DNA of 5,334 bases, from NCBI GenBank assembly GCA_023394015.1, contig JAEXBL010000413.1:1-5334 (forward strand). Reading direction: 5' to 3'. The notes below the pieces were generated by a model that searched no databases, was not told where the DNA came from, and saw only the letters and a program-made list of their open reading frames with translations. Below are positions 1 to 4,638 of this stretch, piece by piece. Each line of letters opens with the position of its first letter. The stretch's first letter is position 1. The stretch is from Pseudomonadota bacterium. Lineage in GTDB: Bacteria > Pseudomonadota > Gammaproteobacteria > Burkholderiales > Burkholderiaceae_C. A program made the position numbers and the translations under genes.

Positions 1-1101
1 CGCGATCAGCGCCTGCACGATGGCGTAGGCGCTGTCGGCCGGCAGCCCCTGGGCCGGTGTCAGGCACACCTGCGAGCCGCGCTGCGCATGCGCGCGCGGG
101 GTGACCAGGGTGAATGCGCCCGGACAAAGCTGCTCCACGGCGTCGATGAACAGATCGGTGAGCGCCAGCGACTTGGCGCGGAGCGCGGCCATGCCGCCCA
201 GGCGTTCGGCGGCGTCGAACACATCCAGCGCGCAGTCGAGCGCGCTGAGGCTGAGGATGGGCTGGGTGCCGCACTGGTAGCGCCCGATGCCGCTGGCCGG
301 GCGGTAGCGGGGGTCGAACTCGAAGGGCTGGGCGTGGCTCCACCAGCCGGCCAGCGGCTGCCAGAAGCGGTCCACGTGGCGCGGGTGCGCCCACACGAAA
401 CCGGGCGCGCCGGGGCCGCCGTTGAGGTACTTGTAGCCGCAGCCCACGGCAAAGTCCGCGTCGGCGCCGTTCAGGTCGACCGGCACGGCGCCGGCGCTGT
501 GTGCCAGGTCCCACACCACCAGCGCGCCGGCGGCGTGCGCGGCGCGGGTGACGGCGGCCATGTCGTGCATGGCGCCGGTGCGGTAGTTGACGTGGGTGAG
601 CATCAGCACCGCCACCTCGGACGTGAGCTGGGCCGGAATCTCCTCCAGCTCGACCAGTTTGAGCTGGGCCCCGTGGTCGTTGCACAGCGCCTCGGCGATG
701 TACAGGTCGCGCGGAAAGTTGCAGTGCTCGCTCAGCAGCACCTGGCGCGTGGGCGCGTCCTCGGCGGCCACGGCCAGCGCGGCCGACAGCACCTTGTACA
801 GGTTGATCGAGGTGGTGTCGGTGGCCACCACCTCGCCGGCGCGCGCCCCGATGAGCGGCGCGATGCGGTCGCCCACGCGGCGCGGCAGGTCGAACCAGCC
901 GGCGCGGTTCCAGCTCTTGATCAGGTCGCGCCCCCATTCGGCGGCCACCACCTCGGTCACGCGCGCGGGCACGGCGCGCGGCAGGGCGCCGAGCGAGTTG
1001 CCGTCGAGGTAGACCACGCCGGCGGGCAGGTCGAACAGCGCTTTCAAGGGCGCCAGCGGGTCGGCGGCGTCAAGGGCGCGGCAGGCTTCGAGGGTGGTCA
1101 T
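1..1101 (-). CDS. kynU: Kynureninase, C-terminus cut by the window edge
   Basis: This is a PLP-dependent hydrolase (EC 3.7.1.3) that cleaves L-kynurenine to anthranilate and L-alanine in tryptophan catabolism; it is cytoplasmic. The frame reads from ATG at 1101 to the left edge without a stop, giving 367 codons. The family is about 415-430 residues long, so roughly 50 C-terminal residues are missing. The protein starts [18 protein letters not shown] and soon shows [11 protein letters not shown], the usual N-terminal kynureninase signature. WDLAHSAGA holds D198 and H201, and [11 protein letters not shown] holds the Schiff-base lysine K224. Each sits three residues before D201, H204 and K227 as I recall them for the Pseudomonas fluorescens enzyme, which supports both the identity and the start. 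No strong Shine-Dalgarno precedes the ATG. The gene lies 65 bp downstream of kynB on the same strand and is probably co-transcribed with it. Confidence 0.96.
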   Translation of the reverse strand, partial: MTTLEACRALDAADPLAPLKALFDLPAGVVYLDGNSLGALPRAVPARVTEVVAAEWGRDLIKSWNRAGWFDLPRRVGDRIAPLIGARAGEVVATDTTSINLYKVLSAALAVAAEDAPTRQVLLSEHCNFPRDLYIAEALCNDHGAQLKLVELEEIPAQLTSEVAVLMLTHVNYRTGAMHDMAAVTRAAHAAGALVVWDLAHSAGAVPVDLNGADADFAVGCGYKYLNGGPGAPGFVWAHPRHVDRFWQPLAGWWSHAQPFEFDPRYRPASGIGRYQCGTQPILSLSALDCALDVFDAAERLGGMAALRAKSLALTDLFIDAVEQLCPGAFTLVTPRAHAQRGSQVCLTPAQGLPADSAYAIVQALIA

Positions 1102-1124
1102 GGGGTCGATGCTTCAAGATGAAT

Positions 1125-1159
1125 AGCTGATGGCGCCTGATGGATGGGCGCTGCGAGCT
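1125..1159. repeat. Intergenic dyad element between kynB and kynU
   Basis: An imperfect inverted repeat fills much of the 65-bp gap between kynB and kynU. AGCT at 1125-1128 pairs with AGCT at 1156-1159, and GCGCC at 1133-1137 pairs with GGCGC at 1147-1151, around a nine-base loop (tgatggatg). The inner and outer stems are separated by a few unpaired or wobble positions. The layout (ATAGCT, then GCGC, a TGATGGAT-like loop, GCGC, AGCT) resembles a short repeat I remember as scattered between Comamonadaceae genes; this is recollection, not a search result. It lacks the U-tract of an intrinsic terminator, so it may instead act in RNA stability or be a neutral repeat. Confidence 0.45.
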
Positions 1160-1166
1160 GGTTGCT

Positions 1167-1793
1167 TCATAAGCTGCGGAGGACGGCGCGCACCGGCGAG
1201 GCGTCGGCGCTGCTCAGCTTCAGGGGCAGGGCGATGAGCTCGTAGTCGCCCTCGGGCACGTCGTCGAGCACCAGGTTCTCCAGCACGCGCAGCCCGCGGC
1301 GGCGGATCACCTGGTGGGCCTCCAGCGTCTGGCTGTCGGCCGGGTCGATGCTGGCGGTGTCGATGCCGATCAGGCGCACGCCGGCATCGGCCAGGCGCTC
1401 CACCGTGTCGGGCGCGAAGGCGGCGAGCTCCGGATCCCAGGCATCGATCGGCATGCGCGCATAGCTGCGCACCAGCACGCGCGGTGGCAGCGCCTGCGCG
1501 GCGTGCGCCAGGTGCTCCCACAGGATGAGCGGCCGCACGCCGATCGCGTGGATCACGCGGCAGGGGCCGAGGTAGGGTGCCAGATCGACCGCGCCGATGG
1601 CGGCGCCCTGCGGGTCGTAGTGCAGCGGCGCATCGGCGTGCGTGCCGACGTGGGGCGACAAGGTGAGGGCGCCGACGTTGACCGGGCAGCCCGGTGCGAT
1701 CTGCGCCGACCAGCGCTGCTGGTACGGCGTGTCGCCCGGAAACACCGGGCTGTCGGCGTGCACGGGCGCGGAGATGTCCCACAAACGGCTCAT
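1167..1793 (-). CDS. kynB: Kynurenine formamidase (arylformamidase), KynB cyclase-like family
   Basis: The enzyme (EC 3.5.1.9) hydrolyses N-formyl-L-kynurenine to L-kynurenine and formate, the second step of the kynurenine pathway, in the cytoplasm. The 208-residue product matches the usual length of bacterial KynB. It opens with LWDISAPVHADSPVFPGDTP, typical of the family. The metal-binding signature HxGTHxDxPxH is complete as HVGTHADAPLH, with H48, H52, D54 and H58. H160 and E172 fall where the remaining zinc ligands of characterised KynB proteins are expected. The second half contains GIDTASIDPADSQTLEAH, a stretch well conserved in this family. The ATG at 1793 gives the complete N-terminus, although no clear Shine-Dalgarno precedes it. 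The gene is followed on the same strand by kynU, which uses its product. It is 77 bp downstream of the YkgJ-type gene. Confidence 0.96.
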   Translation of the reverse strand: MSRLWDISAPVHADSPVFPGDTPYQQRWSAQIAPGCPVNVGALTLSPHVGTHADAPLHYDPQGAAIGAVDLAPYLGPCRVIHAIGVRPLILWEHLAHAAQALPPRVLVRSYARMPIDAWDPELAAFAPDTVERLADAGVRLIGIDTASIDPADSQTLEAHQVIRRRGLRVLENLVLDDVPEGDYELIALPLKLSSADASPVRAVLRSL

Positions 1794-1870
1794 GGGCTGA
1801 ACGTTAGCGCGTTGGCGCGGCGGTGGTGTCGGTTATTTCCAACGTGCGCTGCCCGGAGCGGACCGCGCAC

Positions 1871-2221
1871 TCAGTTCGCCGTCCAGGCCGCCAGGCCATG
1901 CCTCTTGCGCGCCCCCTGGCAGGCGTCGGTGCCGGGTTCGAGTTCGCGGCAGGGCGATGGGCGCCATTCATAGATGCCGCAGTGCACACGATCGCCCACG
2001 CGGCCCGCAAGCGCCGCACAGCGCGGTGGCAGGTGGTCGGTGCCGCGCAGTCGGCAGGTGGTGCCGGTCAGCGGCAGCGCCAGGGTGTCGGGCACGGCGC
2101 CGCCGTGCGCTTGGGCTTCGTCGATCGAGAAATCCACCCGGTAGCTGGCGCAGCAGGCGCCGCAGCGCAGGCAGTCCGTCGGATAACCCGGGGTGGTAGG
2201 GATGATGAGATCCGCTGCCAT
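1871..2221 (-). CDS. YkgJ-type CxxCxxCC cysteine-cluster protein (putative Zn/Fe chelating)
   Basis: A 116-residue cysteine-rich protein of the YkgJ (CxxCxxCC) family, whose members are predicted to bind zinc or an iron-sulfur centre and mostly lack a known function. CLRCGACC (C17, C20, C23, C24) lies near the N-terminus as usual. Further cysteines are at 56, 68, 81, 91 and 101. The C-terminal stretch CGIYEWRPSPCRELEPGTDAC is the second family hallmark (C81, C91, C101). Two extra cysteines in the middle (C56 and C68) could add ligands. There is no signal peptide or membrane segment, so it should be cytoplasmic. The ATG at 2221 gives the family-like start MAADLIIPTTPGYPTDC; no Shine-Dalgarno is evident, and the hairpin-like element at 2222-2260 abuts the start codon. 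It lies upstream of kynB on the same strand, but a role in kynurenine metabolism is not implied by the sequence. Confidence 0.88.
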   Translation of the reverse strand: MAADLIIPTTPGYPTDCLRCGACCASYRVDFSIDEAQAHGGAVPDTLALPLTGTTCRLRGTDHLPPRCAALAGRVGDRVHCGIYEWRPSPCRELEPGTDACQGARKRHGLAAWTAN

Positions 2222-2260
2222 GTTTTTGATAGCAAACCCGCGAATGAATACTTAGGTTTG
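2222..2260. repeat. GATAGC-type short element with 6-bp inverted repeat
   Basis: A T-tract (gtttttgatagc) is followed by a perfect inverted repeat, CAAACC at 2233-2238 and GGTTTG at 2255-2260, with a 16-base loop. The TTTTTGATAGC start resembles one end of a short intergenic repeat I recall as frequent in Comamonadaceae, possibly related to the element between kynB and kynU. In minus-strand RNA the stem would sit directly upstream of the start codon at 2221, where it could affect translation initiation. The assignment is tentative because only a short stem supports it. Confidence 0.35.
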
Positions 2261-2308
2261 AGGCTGCAGGGCGCTGTGGTGCGGGCGTGACATCTGACCG
2301 CGAAATAT

Positions 2309-2323
2309 GTGACGCATGTTCAC
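2309..2323. promoter_or_regulatory. Possible operator dyad GTGA-N7-TCAC
   Basis: The sequence GTGACGCATGTTCAC has complementary ends (GTGA and TCAC) around seven bases, upstream of the Roadblock gene. It looks superficially like a CRP-family site, but the spacing is one base off the TGTGA-N6-TCACA consensus and the inner positions do not pair. A related direct half, GTGACATCTG, occurs at 2287-2296. I record it as a candidate transcription-factor site with low confidence; the binding protein is unknown. Confidence 0.2.
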
Positions 2324-2417
2324 TGCGTTCTGTTGCCAACTATGGTCATCTGTGTCGATTTGCATTCCAATCAATGAGGTGTCGCAGCGACTTGGCGCAG
2401 CGAGTTAACCCTCCAAC

Positions 2418-2423
2418 AAAGGA
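2418..2423 (+). promoter_or_regulatory. Ribosome binding site that fixes the Roadblock start
   Basis: AAAGGA lies seven bases before the ATG at 2431. It decides between that start and the in-frame upstream ATG at 2287, which would add 48 residues with no resemblance to the Roadblock fold. Confidence 0.8.
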
Positions 2424-2430
2424 TGAAATT

Positions 2431-2793
2431 ATGCGTACAGACATGCTCCAGCAGGTGCTGGAAGAACTCAAGGGATCGTCGGCCGACGTCGAGGCCTCGG
2501 CCCTGATTTCCACCGACGGCCTGATGATTGCCTCGGCCCTGCCGCAGGGCATGGACGAGGACCGCGTCGGTGCCATGTCTGCGGCGCTGCTGTCGCTGGG
2601 CGACCGCGCCGTGCGCGAGCTGGCCCGCGGCACGCTGGAGCGCGTGCTGCTGCAGGGCGAGCGCGGCTACGTGATCATGAGCTCGTCGGGCACCGAGGCC
2701 GTGCTGACGGTGCTGGCCAAGCAGAACGCCAAGCTGGGCCTGCTGTTCCTGGACATCAAGCGCGCCGCCGAAGCGCTGTCGAAGCTGATCTGA
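2431..2793 (+). CDS. Roadblock/LC7 domain protein (MglB-like fold)
   Basis: A 120-residue single-domain protein of the Roadblock/LC7 superfamily. Bacterial members such as MglB dimerise and act as regulators or scaffolds for small Ras-like GTPases, in polarity and motility systems among others. The domain spans nearly the whole chain: an N-terminal helix (residues 3-15), then DVEASALISTDGLMIASALP (19-38) forming the first strands, a central helix from about 43 to 66, the strands LERVLLQGERGYVIMSS (69-85) and EAVLTVLAK (89-97), and a last helix from about 109. There is no signal peptide or membrane segment, so it is cytoplasmic. It is the first gene of the plus-strand cluster and is followed after 14 bases by the PAS gene. 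No MglA-type GTPase is in the window, so its partner is unknown and could be one of its neighbours. The fold is clear; the exact role is not. Confidence 0.9.
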   Translation: MRTDMLQQVLEELKGSSADVEASALISTDGLMIASALPQGMDEDRVGAMSAALLSLGDRAVRELARGTLERVLLQGERGYVIMSSSGTEAVLTVLAKQNAKLGLLFLDIKRAAEALSKLI

Positions 2794-2799
2794 AGGAGG
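2793..2799 (+). promoter_or_regulatory. Strong Shine-Dalgarno of the PAS gene
   Basis: AAGGAGG overlaps the last base of the Roadblock stop codon and lies eight bases before the ATG at 2808. It is an almost perfect anti-16S match and the strongest ribosome binding site in the window. It suggests that the PAS protein is made at a high level relative to its neighbours and that its translation follows that of the Roadblock gene. Confidence 0.85.
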
Positions 2800-2807
2800 G
2801 TATCGCC

Positions 2808-3299
2808 ATGGCTTTCCCCCCGATGCAGCCTGCAGCGGATGCCACGCAGGCGCGCGAGCTGACCTACCACGACGGCAGCAGCCGCACCGTGCAGGTGAGC
2901 GACCGCGAAATCCCTTACCCCGAAGGCCGGCTGATCATCTCGCGCACCGACCTCAACGGCGTCATCACCCACGCCAACGACGCCTTCATCGAACTGTCGG
3001 GCTACACGCGCGAGGAGCTGATCGGCCAGCCGCACTGCATCCTGCGCCACCCCGACATGCCGCGCGCCGCCTTCAAGGACCTGTGGGGCACCGTCTCGGC
3101 CGGCAAGAAGTGGCACGGCTACGTGAAGAACCTGCGCAAGGACGGCTCGCACTACTGGGTCTACGCCACCGCCGTGCCCAACATCCGCAACGGGCAGACG
3201 GTGGGCTACACCTCGGTGCGCCGCAAGCCCTCGCGCAAGAAGATCGATGAGCTGTCGGCCGTCTACAAGGAATGGCTGGCCGCCGAAGGGAGCGCCTGA
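2808..3299 (+). CDS. Stand-alone Aer-type PAS domain protein
   Basis: A 163-residue protein that is almost entirely one PAS domain, closely resembling the N-terminal FAD-binding PAS of the aerotaxis receptor Aer. The core runs from about residue 42 to 140: GVITHANDAFIELSGYTREE (51-70), GQPHCILRHPDMPRAAFKDL (73-92), KNLRKDGSHYWVYATAVP (107-124), then VGYTSVRRKP. R80, H81 and D83 occupy the RHPD stretch that in Aer is needed for FAD binding, so a flavin and a redox or oxygen-related signal are plausible. Unlike Aer, it has no transmembrane segment, HAMP or methyl-accepting domain, and only a short charged helix follows the PAS core (about 142-160). Residues 1-40 are a less typical extension. 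The signal must therefore pass to a partner protein, probably one encoded next to it. Its stop codon overlaps the next start by one base (TGATG). Confidence 0.92.
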   Translation: MAFPPMQPAADATQARELTYHDGSSRTVQVSDREIPYPEGRLIISRTDLNGVITHANDAFIELSGYTREELIGQPHCILRHPDMPRAAFKDLWGTVSAGKKWHGYVKNLRKDGSHYWVYATAVPNIRNGQTVGYTSVRRKPSRKKIDELSAVYKEWLAAEGSA

Positions 3300-4051
3300 T
3301 GACTCTGAATTTCCTGATCGCGCCGGACTTCGCGCCCGAGCACTTTGCCGGCTGGCACATGCTGAACACCTTGCTGCAGAAGAAGTCCGGCCTGCAGCTG
3401 CACCTGGTCACGCCCGCCTCGGCGGCCGAGCAGGCGCAGCTCATCGCCGAGGGCAAGGTCGACGCCGTGTACGCCAACCCGTTCGACGCCACCGCCATGG
3501 TGCGCGAATCCGGCTACCAGGCCATCGCCCGGCCGGTGGGCAAGCCCAACGAGATGGTGATTGCCACCGCCGCCGGCTCGGCCGCCAACGTGGTCGAGGA
3601 CCTGAAGCCGGGCTGCAAGATCGCCCTGACCGACAACAAGGACGTCAAGCTGATCGGCCTGCGCCTGCTGGAGCCCGCCGACCTGACCGAGGCCGACGTG
3701 CAGTGGCAGCTGGTGGACACCTACCAGGCCGCCGCGCGGCTGGCCATCAAGGCCGAGGTCGATGCCAGCTTCTTCCTGGCCGAGGCCTACCACTCGCTGT
3801 CGCGGCTGACCAAGTCGCAGCTCAAGGTGCTGATCGAGAGCAAGCTGGCCGACATCAACCACGTGCTGCTGGTCAAGCCCGGCCTGGTGGGTGACGAGGC
3901 CAACCGCATCCGCGACGCGCTGGTCGGCCTGAAGGGCACGCCCGACGGGCAGCCGGTGCTGGACGAGCTGGGCATTGCCGGCGGCTTCGAGCCCATGAGC
4001 GAGGAGGACGCGGAGTTCATGATCGACCTCATGGACACCCTGCTCGATTGA
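3299..4051 (+). CDS. PhnD-like (phosphate/phosphonate-type) substrate-binding fold protein without signal peptide
   Basis: A 250-residue protein with the type II periplasmic-binding fold of the phosphate/phosphite/phosphonate ABC transporter family (PhnD-like). Lobe I opens with LNFLIAPDFAPEHFAGWHML (3-22), followed by AEGKVDAVYANPFDA (50-64), the usual site of ligand contact. Lobe II includes CKIALTDNKDVKLIGLRLL (106-124) and AIKAEVDASFFLAEAY (149-164). The chain then returns through HVLLVKPGL and the helix region DEANRIRDALVGL, ending in GIAGGFEPMSEEDAE. There is no signal peptide, lipobox or hydrophobic N-terminus, and no transporter ATPase or permease gene adjoins it, so it is probably a cytoplasmic ligand sensor rather than an uptake protein. 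The ATG at 3299 overlaps the PAS stop codon and has GAAGGGAG at 3285-3292. An upstream in-frame ATG at 3272 would add nine basic residues but lies inside the PAS gene. The ligand is unknown. Confidence 0.85.
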   Translation: MTLNFLIAPDFAPEHFAGWHMLNTLLQKKSGLQLHLVTPASAAEQAQLIAEGKVDAVYANPFDATAMVRESGYQAIARPVGKPNEMVIATAAGSAANVVEDLKPGCKIALTDNKDVKLIGLRLLEPADLTEADVQWQLVDTYQAAARLAIKAEVDASFFLAEAYHSLSRLTKSQLKVLIESKLADINHVLLVKPGLVGDEANRIRDALVGLKGTPDGQPVLDELGIAGGFEPMSEEDAEFMIDLMDTLLD

Positions 4052-4638
4052 TGCGCATGGCGCCCCATGGCCTGTCTGCCCGCGCGCAGTTTCGCCAAGC
4101 CGGCCTTCGGGTGCTGCGCGCACCCGGCGATTTTTCGCTGCACCAGCAGCGCGTGATGGCCGCGCTGGCGCTGGAAGGCGCCGAGCCGCTGCAGGGCGCA
4201 CTGGCCGACTGCCTGCACGGCTGCGAGCCGGACGCGGCGCGCTTTCAGGCCCTGCTGGCGCAGGGTGAATTGCAGCCCCGCCTGCCGCCGTTCGTCACCC
4301 AGGCCCTGCAGGCCCAGGCTGCCAGCGGCCGCAAGCTGCCCGCGGCCAGCCCCTGGGCCACCCGCTGGAGCGTGCTGGTGGCGCCTTCGCTGGACGTGCC
4401 GCGGCGCGCCATCCTGTGCGGCGTGGACGATTCGCGCCGCATCGCCGCCGAGGCCTTGCCCGCGCTGCTGGCGGGCGACACCGAGGCCGAGCAGGCGTTT
4501 CTGGCGCACTGCGAGGGCGCCGGCGATTCGCTGGCCTTCATGCTGGTGCGCCGCGCGCTCACGCGCGAGGGCAGGGCGCTGTCGCCGCAGTGGGAGGCCG
4601 TGTCGCTGGCCTTGCAACAAGGAGTGGTGCAGGCATGA
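4051..4638 (+). CDS. Uncharacterised protein of a signalling-type operon
   Basis: I do not recognise a family for this 195-residue protein. It has no signal peptide or membrane segment and looks mostly alpha-helical and rich in Ala, Leu and Arg. The middle (about 92-128) contains WATRWSVLVAPSLDVPRRAI and a following CGVDDSRR, which could form a strand-rich core. Two helical stretches share a loose pattern, AL-x3-L-x-G-x7-F-x-A, at 50-67 and 135-152, which may mark an internal duplication. Cysteines at 54 and 58 (CLHGC), 123 and 154 are not arranged as a known motif. The start is placed at the ATG at 4051, which overlaps the previous stop codon (TGATG) without its own Shine-Dalgarno, so translation probably restarts there. 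TTG at 4048 and ATG at 4057 are alternatives. Its position between a binding-fold protein and a degenerate receiver suggests that it works with them. The coding call is firm; the function is unknown. Confidence 0.8.
   Translation: MRMAPHGLSARAQFRQAGLRVLRAPGDFSLHQQRVMAALALEGAEPLQGALADCLHGCEPDAARFQALLAQGELQPRLPPFVTQALQAQAASGRKLPAASPWATRWSVLVAPSLDVPRRAILCGVDDSRRIAAEALPALLAGDTEAEQAFLAHCEGAGDSLAFMLVRRALTREGRALSPQWEAVSLALQQGVVQA

Larger units (their letters stand above)
2222..2430. promoter_or_regulatory. Divergent intergenic region containing the promoter(s)
   Basis: This is the only sizeable non-coding stretch in the window, 209 bases between the divergent starts at 2221 (minus) and 2431 (plus), and it is visibly richer in A and T than the genes. 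It must contain the promoter of the plus-strand cluster, and it may also serve the minus-strand genes. No hexamer pair close to the sigma-70 consensus stands out. TTGCCA at 2333-2338 is an acceptable -35 box, but 17 bases downstream there is only CGATTT. A dyad GTGA(N7)TCAC lies at 2309-2323, and a similar GTGACATCTG begins at 2287. No sigma-54 box is visible. Confidence 0.5.

Noticed and set aside
88..1122. Long plus-strand open frame (344 codons) opposite kynU
   Set aside because: It is the antisense shadow of kynU in GC-rich DNA. Its translation is low-complexity and rich in Gly, Val, His and Arg with no family resemblance, while the opposite strand has an intact kynureninase.
1125..1159. 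Intrinsic terminator between kynB and kynU
   Set aside because: The hairpin has an imperfect stem and no T-tract on either side, so termination is unlikely; it is listed as a repeat-like dyad instead.
2333..2400. Sigma-54 or flagellar (FliA-type) promoter before the Roadblock gene
   Set aside because: No GG-N10-GC pair in a TGGCAC/TTGC context was found. GTCGATTT only faintly recalls the FliA -10 box and has no matching TAAA at the right distance.
2287..2430. Upstream in-frame ATG giving a 48-residue extension of the Roadblock protein
   Set aside because: The extension has unlike composition, no Roadblock similarity and no clear ribosome binding site, whereas ATG 2431 has AAAGGA at good spacing and gives the family length.
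3272..3298. Earlier start for the PhnD-like protein adding MAGRRRERL
   Set aside because: It lies inside the PAS gene and adds a basic stretch without the hydrophobic core of a signal peptide. ATG 3299 has a better ribosome site and begins at the fold's first strand.
4048..4050. TTG start for the unknown protein
   Set aside because: The ATG immediately after it (4051) is preferred; TTG would add only one residue and lacks its own ribosome binding site.
3263..4201. Long minus-strand open frame (312 codons) opposite the PhnD-like gene
   Set aside because: The composition (Gly, Leu, Gln, His, Val-rich) is typical of antisense frames in high-GC genes, and it runs across the junction of two well-supported plus-strand genes.
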